Positions 25,174-36,664 of a stretch of DNA of 64,000 nt are shown piece after piece. Both the position numbers and the translations under genes were made by a program. Location of the stretch: NCBI GenBank assembly GCA_030407005.1, contig JAUDYN010000004.1:186001-250000 (forward strand), in the 5' to 3' direction. Numbering within the stretch: the first letter of the stretch is position 1; every line of letters starts with the position of its first letter. Source of the stretch: Desarmillaria ectypa (lineage: Eukaryota > Basidiomycota > Agaricomycetes > Agaricales > Physalacriaceae). The notes below the pieces were generated by a model. The model was given only the letters and a program-made list of their open reading frames with translations. It was not told the DNA's origin and searched no databases.

Positions 25174-25919
25174 ATGCAAAATACCCAGATGCCGGGTTCT
25201 CGGACACGCTACGCTCTAGATCTTGATGATATTATCGCATTTCCTGATATCGCTCACGTACCTATGTTTCCACCGAAAGAGAAAGAGAGCTGGTACATCC
25301 TTACCGAGGTCAGCTGGGACCCGTATCTGCTCATTGACATACTATTGATGTCAGACATGCGCCCAGATTGTATCAAACGAATCCGTCTTTCGGCCAGTGT
25401 TTCGAGTAGAGGATAAGCTTTCCGGAAATTATTGGGTAGTCGCTTTCTACACAGACAATCCAGTCGCAGACGCCAAAGAATGCAAAGTGGGATACATGAT
25501 TTGTATAAAGAATGGGATACCTCAGCAGTTCATGGACGGGCAAAATGGGTATAGAATTGAGGATCCCTCGGACGTCGTGGTTCGTCAAGTGGGGGAACAG
25601 ATTTAATTGCTACTAACGAATAATTACTTGCAGATTCTCCCGTGCGGACTTGCAAAGCTCCGACAGCTAAACACAGAACTGCATAAGCGCTCAGATGACG
25701 GACTTCTCTCATCGTGCATAGTTTGCAACTCCAAGATAGGAAAAGGGTGCGCCAAATGCAAAACACGATATTGCTCGAAGGTTGGTGTTGTATCTGCCGA
25801 CCGTATCCTCACCTTTATTTTCTACCCAGGAATGTCAGAAATCCGATTGGCCTAGGCACAAGTCATTATGCAAGATATTGAAGACACTACATGAATGGAA
25901 CCGTACGGACTGGGGTTGA
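25174..25919 (+). CDS. MYND-type zinc finger protein
   Basis: Exons give a protein of about 200 aa. The N-terminal part has the pattern of Agaricomycete MYND proteins: FRPVFRVEDKLSG, WVVAFYTDN, CKVGYMICIKNG, FMDGQNGYRIEDP. The C-terminal finger is complete: CIVCNSKIGKGCAKC, YCSK joined to ECQKSDWPRHKSLC, with all Cys/His ligands in order. MYND fingers bind proline-rich peptides. Splicing needs a non-typical GTCAGC donor after ILTE and removal of the segment after YCSK. It starts 139 bases beyond the hAT-like element, so its promoter was probably altered by that insertion. The end is TGA after NRTDWG. Confidence 0.72.
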
Positions 25920-26775
25920 CCAGGTGGCAGCGCTCTCCGAGTCCCCCGAGCTTCGACTAAAAATACTCTACCATTCGTCTTCATGTGCGTCAAGTTGTTG
26001 TATATTTATGCATTTGGCCTGTACAGCAACCGTCTACCGCTACCAACTGAGGCCTTTAGCACTCAGGAAACCATGTGCAAGCCAACCTTATGTGTGTAAT
26101 TCTCTGCAGATCTTCTGGTACCTATTGTTCTCTACCACTTTCATCCCTGAATCCCGATCAACGGTCATTGAAATACATAAGCAAGTGATGATACCAGCAG
26201 CTATTCAACTGTGTCACCATGTTCGGTAATGCGGTCATCTTTCCAATCGCTGCCGTGCTGGACTTCGATGCAAAGTGAATGAACTACTCTGATCTGGAAA
26301 ATAATCAATTTGAGTTGAAGTATATCACCGGCAGCTGTTCAGCTGCATAGCCATACCTGTGGGCATGCACATCCTTCCAATCGCTGCCGCGTCGGACTTC
26401 AAAATACAACGGGTGTGTTGATGTAATCTACTAGATGATTTATTTGAACCAAAATATATCCCACAGTCTCTACATACGGGTTCGAAATTAAGCAACGTCC
26501 CATAGAGTCTCAGTCGGTCTTCTCGTTCTTCTCGTTCTTCTCATCCTAGTCAGCTTGATTTAAATCGCTATGTCAACTTAAGGCTATACGTTGGTTCCGC
26601 ATGGTGGACATCTGTTTTCGACATGGAAGTGGCTAGCGCGAATTATGATACCAAGTATAAGTAGCTTGGGCCATCTTGAAATCCGCCATTCCACTTTCTC
26701 CCAGACCTGGTGTCGTCCTTTTAGCTTTCTCTTCGTTTTTACTACTCCCTTGTCTTCTTCGCCTATTTTTTAACA
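25920..26775. other. Intergenic, promoter of small secreted protein
   Basis: No gene recognised. Contains a short diverged duplication (tccaatcgctgccg at 26,238 and 26,378) and CT-rich tracts with a ttctcgttc repeat at about 26,519, likely core promoter sequence for the secreted protein gene. Confidence 0.45.
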
Positions 26776-27381
26776 ATGGCTCGTTTCTTTATCACCCTTT
26801 TGTCCATAGCCTTGATGGCTTACTTCTTCCAAGTTGAAGCTGGTAGGTGGTGTTGCCAACTTTGAGAGACGCTTTATTGATGAAGTTTTTAGCTCCTCTA
26901 CACAGCCGCCAGATCGGTAACATTAAGTGCAATGTCGCGCGCCTCAAGACAGTTACCAATCTTGCGGCCACCAAATCTGCGCTCAAGGAGATTGATACCA
27001 GGTAACGCGCTATTAGACTCGATGAATGCCTGGAACACATATTGATTAATGCCCTAGCAATTCTACCACCACAGCAGCTGCAGTCAGTGACGCGCAGACG
27101 GGATTGGACTCTGCGAGCGCCGGTATCAAAACCATTGCCGGATCTCTCTTGACGGGCCAGGCTGCCCCTGCTGCTGCTCGCGACCAAGTCCAGAACGGTT
27201 TGCTTTCTGCCCAGTCGGCACTGAATGGAATCACTACGCAAGTTGTTTCTCTTCGAACCATGCCCATGCTCTCACCAGCCGATGTGACTATTACAGAGGA
27301 GACGCCGCGACTACAGAGGCCCAAACCAAGCTCAATGATACCATCTCTGCCGGAAGCGACGTCGTTGCTAACTGTAAATAG
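26776..27381 (+). CDS. Small secreted protein of an Agaricomycete family
   Basis: Four exons give about 140 aa. A signal peptide (MARFFITLLSIALMAYFF) leads into APLHSRQIGNIKCNVARLK, then Ala/Thr-rich helical repeats (AAVSDAQTGLDSASAG, RDQVQNGLLSAQSALNG) and a final Cys in VVANCK. This resembles small secreted proteins of unknown function in mushroom genomes. The last intron, 27,238-27,296, fits only with a GC donor (AC|GCAAGT...TTACAG), which restores the frame GDAATTEAQTKL. Using the overlapping GT would bring an early stop. Function unknown; effector or cell-surface roles are possible. Confidence 0.72.
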
Positions 27382-27605
27382 GTTGTGGATCGTTGGGTAG
27401 GGAAGAACTTTCGGTTAAAGTTCTTGGACTGGTTGTACTTCAGTGCTCTGTTTCTTGCCTAGTAGTAAATTGTTAGTTTCCCCATGTTGTGATTGGGTCA
27501 ATAAAACTAGGTACAGAATGAATTCCTTTGAATAGGGTTAGATGTCCCGGCCAGCTGATGCAAGCCAGGCCCAGATGATTACTAGGTCATGTCGAAGTAC
27601 TATCA

Positions 27606-28024
27606 CTAGGCACCCGGCTGCCAAATAGCCTTTCCGTCTTCATTTTCGAGGTAACCATCTTGTGTGAACAGCAGCCCTTCTTCTTTGAGTACGGCCAATT
27701 TACGGTTAACTTGTGTGCCTGTCTTAGCCTCTCATCCTCATTCACCAAAAAAGCTGCCGGCAAAGAGGTTGTTAGCAATCACCCGACGACAGGAAACAAA
27801 TAGGGCAAACGGGTTGTTTCTGAGGGCTCCTCCATCTGTCCAGAAATTAAGCTCCGGATATTCCATTTTGGAGGGATATCAGTCGTGAAACGCACCTGAA
27901 CGCGGTGGTCCTCCGATTGTTGAGCTAATATCCTTGTACGTAGTTACATTACCACAGGGGATTTTTCGCGTAAAATCATAGACATCCCATTGGTACGGCG
28001 TGACTTTCTGGAGTCAAATGGGTT
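27606..28024 (-). pseudogene. O6-alkylguanine-DNA alkyltransferase (MGMT) relic
   Basis: Minus-strand exons read QWDVYDFTRKIPCGNVTTYK, then DISSTIGGPPRS, an intron, GALRNNPFALFVSCRRVIAN, NLFAGSFFGE and NRKLAVLKEEGLL. This is the MGMT fold: the DNA-binding helix near PxGxVTTYxD and the PCHRV active site that takes the alkyl group. The active site is SCRRV: Cys is kept, His is lost. After FFGE two stops interrupt the normal EWG...K stretch (TGG to TGA is likely for the first). A small deletion precedes QWDVYD, so the frame from SRKSRRT is broken. The N-terminal part is not recognisable. It is a dead copy of a direct DNA repair gene. Confidence 0.78.
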
Positions 28025-28499
28025 GATTCTCAGACGATGCTGTCGTTGGAGGCGGCTAGATGTTCAATACCTTGCCGTCCTTGGTACGATACGAAGCTCT
28101 TTCGGAAGGTTGAATGAGGTAGAAAGTATCGCCTGGGCCGCTACGAGTTCAGTGTCGCCGACATTTCTCTAGACAGACTATAACTTATATGGCTGCTCTC
28201 GACTTGTCGCCACTTTGCCTCGAAGCTCCGAACCGAGTGGTGAACCAGGTTTGAGGACAGATGAGGAATTCACAGAAGTCCTTTATGGCTAGTATCGGCG
28301 GATAATAGTAGGAAGAACGAAGAACGCCAAATGAATGCGCTACTTTGTCAGAAGTGGTCAGAGTCAGTAGCGAACCCTAAATTCAACCTGAATTTGAACG
28401 ATGACTCGGCGCGTCTATCACGCCACGTTGGGTCACTTGACCGCGACATGCAATCCCATTTTGGACTGGTCCAACGTTGTTCTTTGAACTTCGTTCCAG
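28025..28499. other. No recognised gene
   Basis: May contain remains of the N-terminal part of the MGMT relic; no domain seen. Confidence 0.35.
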
Positions 28500-28800
28500 T
28501 TTGACTCCATGCAAGGATGACCACCCTGTCGACGATGTTCTTCGATGAGTGGCATGATAACCTTTCCGTCAGAACTTCCGCGTCCTTGACTTCTCTTGCT
28601 CACATCACTGAAATGGTGTTCTTTGGCGCATCGGATACGTTCACGAGTCCTATGTAAGGGTTGTTAAGCCATTCACTGGTCTTGTCGAAAGGACGGCGAA
28701 GCCCTGCCTCAGCGTTAAGCGATGGCTTCAAAACTTCATCAAAAGAGATCCTGGAGGAAACACGTTCTAGAAACGACTGTGCTTCAATAGTCTGAGGCAT
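28500..28800 (-). pseudogene. Unidentified conserved-looking fragment
   Basis: Starts MPQTIEAQSFLERVSSRISF, then DEVLKPSLNAEAGLRRPF and NNPYIGLVNVSDAPKNT, continuing in another frame with VIMPLIEEHRRQGGHPCM. It resembles the N-terminus of a mushroom protein family I cannot name (a pattern like MPLPE-x-RR-x-EGTPCMV). Nothing follows downstream, so it looks truncated. No function is proposed. Confidence 0.4.
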
Positions 28801-29230
28801 GTGGATGAAGGTTTGATATATCTATGCGAGTAACAGATAAAACTGACCATGAATGTGCCTGGCTTGGTCCTTAATTGGACGGAATCGAAATGAGTTGAGG
28901 AGCATCAGTACCGACGCGTTCCCTAGCAACCATCTCATATCCAGCCTCGAAAAAAGGGCAGGCGTAGGATAGGAATATCAAGTAAGGAGCACAACGGCGC
29001 ATCCCTTTCCATCTATGAGTCAACATGGGCAGACCATGACTCATAGGGAAGCCCCCAATGGTACATAGACAAAAATAATAAGTATTACACTCCACAAGAT
29101 AACCTACACATAAAGGGTATCCTCTATACACATAACTGAAATCGAAAGCAAAAAGATCAATGATGCTGAGATATAAGATCGTCAAGAATCTAGACAACAG
29201 GATACGTGAGCAATAACGATCACCAGATAG

Positions 29231-32200
29231 TCAGAAACGAACATTATCCATTTCCGCAAGTTGCTTAAAAGAACTCGCATATATTTCCCGAATTTTAGGG
29301 TGTAAACTTGTAGCATCGACGGGCCGCCCAAAAAGCATCTCGTCGACAGGATCCAACGTTGGAAGGGGAGGAGCAGCCGACTTGGAAGCTCTATACTCTA
29401 TCACCGCCAGCATATTAGACACCCCAAAATCATCCTTCGGGAGGAACGGTCGACGGATTGGACGAGGTTTTTGTACTGTACCACCGGAATGGGCGCTATC
29501 AGTGGGTGATCTAGAATATATTGCAGGCGGAGTAGGTGCGGTAACGTAACCTGAGAGGTCTGACATTACAGAACCAATAGACGGTTGCCGGCGACTTGCA
29601 GCAGAGGTAGGCTTCGCGGTGGGTGTCGTTGTTCCCGGCCTACTACGTACTTCAGGAGACGCACGGCCGTATGGGTTGACAGCAGGAATCGGCGTTCTTG
29701 AGACCAGACCCGCTGAAGCAGGCGTTGTTGAGCGCGAATGTGTTGCAATGCCTTCAATAGTGTTGTCGTCTAATGAATATTGTGAGGAAGGTGATGTCGA
29801 TCGCAATGATGGCGTCCTGCTATTGCCGCTGCTAGCGCTAAGCTGGCGTCGATGTCCGGACTTCCCAGACTTGATCTTGTTCAAGACGCGATCAAGTTTA
29901 TTGCCTCTGTTGTTGTCCAAAACACCTTCTAACAAATCGTTCTGATGAGTTCGGTCGCTCCCTTTAAGTTCCTCCTCAACGAGGTCGCTAATGTCGTACG
30001 TTTCACCATCTGGTTCAACATACGAGTAGCGCATCTTGTCATTGGCATCATATCGAGAACTACGAAGCACAGCGTTTCCCGGTAAGAGAAGATCCAATCC
30101 CCTAACGGAATTGGTTTGCGCAGAAACGATAGCCATTTGATTGGCCCGTTTGGCTTGCCGTTGAGCTTCGATGATCTCCTGACGAGAGGGTTGTAGCGGC
30201 TTGACTGCCTCTGAAGGTGCTCCAGTGGTCGGGACTTCAGAACCGGCACTAGAAACAGACTCGCGGTGAAGGTTGCGTAGCGCAATCTCATCCAGAGGCG
30301 CCGACATCCGACGACGAGAGGAGGAAGTACGATATGAAACAGCACGACGGAGGATGAACACAGGATCGTCCTCTCCGACATCATCAGCGCTACCCAACAA
30401 CTGAGCGGAATCGATAGAGCGACGTTTGTTGTCTGGGTAACGGCGCTCCACTGCACGATAATTGGGCGGTCGAGGATATGCGTCGATGATTCTGCTCGAC
30501 GGTGACAATTCTCGTTCTAAAATATTATTAGTTCAACATCGACTGATAAAACCAAATGAAAAAGTTTACCATGATTGCCAACATCAACAGTGAGACCATA
30601 ACGAACGCGAGAAATACTCCTTCTCTTAGTCGACTTGTCCTCAACCTCATCCCCACCATCCACCACACCGTCTAGGATACCAAACCTCTCCAAGCCAAGC
30701 TCAATGACCTCTGCAACAGTAACATTCTTCGGGAACACGAAGACCTTGCGACGGAGATGTTGAGTGATACCAGGGGACGCCACAGAACCAGACTGAGAAC
30801 GATGGTTCAACGTCTCCTTGAACACGATTGCCTCAGTCTGAGGATCAAACACCATATCGTCCGGTAGGTCGTCAGGGTAGATCACGAGCTGCAATGCGAA
30901 CCGGTACGACGGCGAGCTGAACCTCTCCGGTGGGACAGTGGGTCCCATAGTCGACACGGTTAAATACTGTTGATTAGGCGAAGAAAATACTTCCGAATCA
31001 CCCGAGGAGTCCGCAGCCAACAAAGTTTCCTCGTTCTCAAGACTATCTTCTTCACCGCCAGCTCTATTAAGATAAAATTTGACGGCAGAGTCATCCGTAA
31101 AGTCGTTCATCGCAAGCTTTCTGATGGCTGGATGCATCGAAAGATTGCTCGTTATCGAGCTAATGCTTCCCACACTGCTCCTCTTGACCTTCGGCAGCTC
31201 CATCGCAGCCTCCACGAGCGTCTCAAAGACACCCAAAGGCTTCTCCTGATCCTGCAATCTCGCTGACGATCCCTCAATTTGCTTCACGGTCAGATAATAA
31301 TCTTGCGCGTTCTCGGCGGAAGGTAACCGGAATCGCTGCATCGCTTGTTTGACCAGATCAGATGAAGTAGTGGAAGAATTGAGCAAGACGGTTTTGAAAG
31401 TGGCGTCGGTTTGCAGATTTTTGCCAGCGAACACACGGATGACACTGAGGTCGGGAACGCCTTGACCATCCATAGATGAGCCCGTAAGGATCAAAGAGCC
31501 AGGTCGTTGACGTGTCGTCGGCGGAGCTAAACCAGTACCAGAACCGGCAGACCCTGAGGGACTGTGATACGAGCTTGGTGGCATGACAGCAGAGGCAGAT
31601 TGGAGTCCGTAAGAAGGCTGAGCTTCCGGTGGAGATGATGGGGAACGATTGAGATATTGCAGATACAACGCTTGTTGTTGCTGATCGCGTTGACGCAGCT
31701 GTGATACCTGGGGAGGTGAACTCGTCGCCGCGGAGTATTGTTCCTGTTGTTGTCGCTTGGCTTCAGCGGCATCCCTAGTTGCTTGTGTCTGCGCCTGCTG
31801 CTGCATCTGTTGTTGTTGTTGTTGTTGTTGCTGTTGCTGTTGTTGTTGCTGCATGATGCTACTGGTGGCTGCGGGAGGAGCGGCCAAATCTGAGGGTCGA
31901 TGGCCAGATCTGCTCGAATCTTCAGACGTCCGTCCATCTCCTTCGATTGAACCAGACAGGCTATTCTTCTCCTTGCTCCCGCCATTCTTGTCCTTCTTCC
32001 TCCCAAAGATACTGAACATACCCCCTTTCTTTTTCTTATCCTTCCCGTCATCGTCCGATTCGGTCCGTTCTTTGCGCAATTTACCACCACCAGATGTAGT
32101 ACCTGGTAGTTTCCCTTGGGAACCACTTGCAGAGCTCGTTGGCGGCGCCATCCTTTCTTTACCCTTCGGTTTCTTCCTTGCGGCTTCTTCTTCTTCTTCC

Positions 32201-33423
32201 CGAAGTCTCTTCCTTTCTTCCTCCTGTCCACGCTGTTGCATGACGGCACTAGGGGGTATTGGTCCACCGACATGCTTTAAAGTTTCATCAGAATCGCGGG
32301 CAATAGAAGGCGTGGCAGTTAGTTTTCGGGTTTCTACGACTTCGGCCGGATCAAGGTTTTTCAAGTTCGTAGGACTGTTTTGAACGAGACGCTCCTGGGA
32401 CGACGGTGATCTGAGAGGTCGTGTCGCCTGTTCTTGCTGTATTTGAAGCTGCTGTACTTGAGAGGATTGTTGCTGGGAATTTCCGGGTCGCAAGCCTGTA
32501 GAAATAACGTCGCTAGAACCTGCTGCCTGAACGTCTGTACGAGCCGCCAGTTGTCGAGCTCTCAATTCCTCTGCGGCAGAATCCTCCCATTGCATTCCAT
32601 CATCAGGTTCCATCGGCATACGAATGCCTCTCGCTGCATGCTCTTCCATCATCCTCATATGCTCCTCCTCAGCCAAATCAGCATCTTCTCCTTCATACGG
32701 TGTATCGTCCCACTCGATATCCTCTTCCTCTTCCTCTTCTTCGTGCCAGACTGCAGGAGGGTAGCGATGAACATAATACCCGGCACGAAAAGAGACGCTA
32801 CGAGTACGAGAGCGTGAACGGATGGTGCTGAATACAGGCGAATGAGACTGGTTGGAACCCTGTTGGGGTTCGACATTGATACGGTCCTGGGGAGTCATAC
32901 CAAGTTCTTCGTCTGGGGTTGCTTGTGCCAGCTAGAGAGAGCACTGGTCAAATGGCTGCTCAAGGTAGAGTCCAAGAAAACTCACGTCGACGTTACGATG
33001 CTTGTTAAGTCTTGCTAACCTCTCAAAGGGCGTCTCAATATTCTCCGCTGGAATGTATCCCACTTCCTGGGTCTTCAAGACGCGGACTAGCCACCAATAA
33101 CTGTTACTGTCGTCCATCAAGAATAGGCTATCCCCTTTGACAACGTTGGCTTGGCCTTCCACAGTCGCTGCGAAGCTGTGGAATGCATATACGAGGTCGA
33201 AATCGATAGCCTCATTGGGTATAGAGAGATCAGACGACACGTCGTCGTCCTCGTAGTGTTCCTCACCGTCAGAGTCGTCCTCGAGCACAGAGTGCTGTTC
33301 TTCTTCGTCCATATAATTGGCGGCCTCCGCGTGCGCCTCTATGTGATCGTTGTCGCCGGCACGGATTCGGTCGCGCAAGTCGTACGTGTCAGAACCTGAT
33401 GGTCGTCGTGTTTCGATTTGCAT
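29231..33423 (-). CDS. SH3 and RA-like domain polarity protein, Tea4/Bud14 type (left copy)
   Basis: Three exons (mirror of 48186-48623, 48678-51039, 51093-52378) join in frame to 1,361 aa. An acidic N-terminus leads to an SH3 domain at about residues 77-132 with VYAFHSFAATVEGQANVVKG, DDSNSYWWLVRV and GYIPAENIETPFERLARLN, a signature I know from fungal Tea4/Bud14 proteins. These place formin and type 1 phosphatase activity at cell tips. Next come a KKPKGKERM basic patch, a 15-residue polyQ near residue 505, and a ubiquitin-like RA-type domain at about 640-715 (DLSVIRVFAGKNLQ...TVKQIEG). The rest is disordered and Ser-rich. It is divergent from ADE2, with 382 bases between the start codons. 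Confidence 0.8.
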
Positions 33424-33805
33424 AGCATAAAATGGGTAATAAAGGGAGATAAATGAACGTTATTAGAGTGCCAGACCCTGGTAGAATATGTGAAATATTT
33501 TTCAGCCGAAGGGCAGCTGAAGAAGGAAGATGGTCAGCTAGCTGTTTTCCGTTCAATCCTTCTTACGCACAGATGAAATTCGTGAATCAGAAAAATGTTG
33601 CACGGAGGATAGGCACACTAGCAGAATATGAGCCCTGGGGACATCCAGCATGAATTACGAAAAAGAACGGTGGTCGAGGGAGCGGTACAGCAGGATGAGC
33701 CCCTTATTTGGTTCCTGTGCCATCATCTTCGATGCCAAATACAAATTTTCCCGAAAGTGCTATTTTTGGGCCATCATTGATTCTCTTCCCTTCATCTCTG
33801 CAGCA
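33424..33805. promoter_or_regulatory. Shared divergent promoter of Tea4/Bud14-like gene and ADE2
   Basis: Only 382 bases lie between the two start codons, so both genes must use this region for initiation. The identical mirror is 47,804-48,185. No specific factor site was identified. Confidence 0.6.
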
Positions 33806-35747
33806 ATGTCGAAGAAAGTCGGGATCCTTGGTGGGAGTAAGTTGTAGTATGGATTTGATAGCACATCACTTACCATTCCGCAGGCTTTTCTGAAATCTCC
33901 AGAGTAATACCCTAAATATCTATTTCGCTCAGGTGGTGGCCAGTTGGGTCGCATGCTAGCCGCATCGGCGTCTCTTTTAAATATCCCTGTCGTCATCCTC
34001 GATGTTGGAGAATCTGCACCTGCCAAGCAAGTCATCGCGCACAGCGGTGATCTTTCGCATATCGATGGCTCATTCACAGATCCTCAAAAGATACATGAAT
34101 TGGCGTCGAAAGTCGATGTCCTGACGGTAGAAATCGAACATGTCGATGTCGATGCCTTGGAGAACCTTGTTTCTGCCACTAGTGGTCGATTAGCTATCCA
34201 TCCCAGCCCTCGAACGATAAAAATAATACAAGACAAGTTCCACCAAAAAGAGCATCTCCGAGAGCATGGAGTCCCTGTGTCTGCTTTCAGAGAGGTTCAG
34301 TCATCTGTTGATGCTATTGCTTCAGCTTCAAACGAGCTCGGTCTTCCTCTCATGTTGAAGAGTCGAACACTAGCCTACGACGGTCGGGGGAACTACGTCC
34401 TTCGTGACATATCAGACGCTGAAAACGCTCTCGCCACCTTGGATGGCCGGCCACTATATGCAGAGAAGTGGGTCCCGTTCATTAAGGAGATTGCTGTTAT
34501 GGTGGTACGATCAGCGGATGGGACGGTTAGGTCGTATCCTGCCGTAGAGACCGTTCACAAGGAGAACGTCTGTCACCTGGTATTTGCACCTCTTCGTAGC
34601 CGGCACCCTGATCTCTCTTCGAGAGCTCAAAAAGTTGCTGAAGCTGCAGTGGCGACCTTTGAGGGCGCTGGTGTTTTTGGCGTCGAGATGTTCCTTATGG
34701 AAAATGGTAGGCATTCGTTTGATTCTTCAGAAAGTTCTCGATCTCATTTCGCAGGTAATCTGTATGTTAATGAAATCGCCCCACGGCCACACAATTCTGG
34801 TCATTACACCATAGAAGCCTGCGAAACGTCTCAATACGAAAACCATCTACGGAGTATTCTATCATTACCGCTAGGATCCACGGACCTCAAAGTCCCTTCC
34901 GCCGCAATGTTAAACCTGATCGGTTCATCCTCTTCCATGTCCAGTATCACCTGCATCACAGATGTTGCTCTAACAATCCCTGGCGCTTCCACTCACCTTT
35001 ACGGCAAGGCAGAATGTCGGAAAGGCCGCAAAATGGGTCACATAACCATTGTAGCAAACTCAGATGCCCATCTCCGCGCTAAACTCCGGCCCTTACTCGA
35101 AGCCACCTCAGGGAGCACTCCCGAGGAGCTCGAAAAATACACCCCCATCCCTCCAAGTCCCGGGTCTGGCCACTCCAACAAGAACCCCCTCGTCGGAGTC
35201 ATCATGGGCTCCGACTCAGATCTACCAGTAATGCTTCCCGCCGCGCGCATCCTGGACAAGTTCAGCATCCCCTACGAACTCACCATAGTCTCGGCACATC
35301 GTACTCCCGACAGACTCGTGGAATATGCCCGCTCGGCCTCGTCACGAGGTCTCCGCGTTATCATAGCAGGAGCAGGGGGCGCTGCCCATCTCCCCGGTAT
35401 GGTCGCTGCTATGACCGCTCTTCCCGTCATCGGCGTGCCCGTCAAGGGCAGTTCACTCGATGGTGTTGACTCGCTCCATAGTATTGTTCAAATGCCTGTA
35501 AGTTTCGTCCTCTTATACATCGATTGCCACCTCTCTCTCTCTCATGCGCACTCAGCGAGGTATTCCGGTAGCGACTGTAGCCATTAACAATGCCACCAAC
35601 GCTGGTTTACTCGCCGTAAGGATTCTCTCTGCCGGCCAGCCTCATCTCATTCACGAGATGGATGCGTACCTGAACGGATTGGAGAAGGAGGTCCTAGGTA
35701 AAGTTGAGCGCTTAGAAAACATAGGGTGGGAGGCGTACAAGCCATGA
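33806..35747 (+). CDS. ADE2: Phosphoribosylaminoimidazole carboxylase (left copy)
   Basis: Four exons: 33806-33836, 33933-34706, 34755-35497 and 35556-35747, about 579 aa. It is the fused fungal enzyme of purine synthesis step 6: an N-terminal ATP-grasp domain like PurK ([60 protein letters not shown]) and a C-terminal PurE domain ([49 protein letters not shown]). Catalytic motifs are intact. The 48-nt intron at 34707-34754 is a multiple of three without a stop, so unspliced messages would still be read through. ADE2 is normally single copy; here an identical second copy lies at 45862-47803. Confidence 0.95.
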
Positions 35748-36573
35748 TGAAAAACCAATATCATTGCATCATTGCCTTCGCTCCCTTCACCCATCCTCAT
35801 CCTTCATCCAGGGTGAATTTACTTGTCCTATGTGTCTTGTCACGTCACGTCACAGATGCATAAAAACATTGGTTTTCACCGTTTTGACCACATCAAAAGC
35901 TTGGCTTCACCTCAATTACTTCAATATTATCCGTGGTGCGACCGTATGGATACAGTCGTTGCTATCCGCGGTGAATTGCCAAGGTATACCGTTGCAACAT
36001 TTAGACGCCATCAGACTCTATAATCTCATTGATTCCGCTCTTCCAGCGTATTTTCTCAGGGTTGCTGCTCACAAGCCATAGTATTTACATGCTCATGTGA
36101 GCTGATATACTCCGATATTATAGACGAACAGCGCATTGCGGGTTAACACTGGAAATTTAGATTCTCACACCTGAGTTCTCGACCCTTCTTCTACACCGAC
36201 CCTCTTCTGTCGACACATTGCAAAGTCAAAGTATAGTTTTCTAGTGTTATACTGCCTATCCGGATACAAACAGAATGCGTCAGGCAAAGCATTTCCTGAA
36301 CTATTTCTAAAGCTATTCTTAGCAGGCATAAAAAAAATTTATCAACATCGTTACCGGCGTCTTGTTTATAACCGACAGATGTTTTCATGCCCTGCACCAA
36401 TCATCGCAATGTCGCATGTACTGGATCACCTTTTTCCCGTGGCCAAGAGTAAAACCTCAAACCCCTCTCGGTTACGGACCGCCCGCTGAGCCAAGAACTT
36501 ACGTACTCGCGAGTAGAATAGTCTATTCGTCGCACTCGATGTAGAAGAATCCGACAGATATCCGAGACTGACG

Positions 36574-36580
36574 TATATAA
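36574..36580 (+). promoter_or_regulatory. TATA box of pectate lyase gene
   Basis: A clean TATATAA lies 85 bases before the ATG at 36665, which fits a regulated secreted-enzyme gene. The mirror is at 45,029-45,035. Confidence 0.6.
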
Positions 36581-36664
36581 GGAGGGACACAGAAACATAG
36601 ACAGACAGACAACCAATCCTTGGTTCTCGTTTCTCTCTCTTTTACTCCCCATACCCGGTTCAGC

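Noticed and set aside
31757..32383. Plus-strand frame with a long poly-Cys run (and its mirror at 49226-49852)
   Set aside because: It is the antisense shadow of the polyQ tract of the Tea4/Bud14-like gene.
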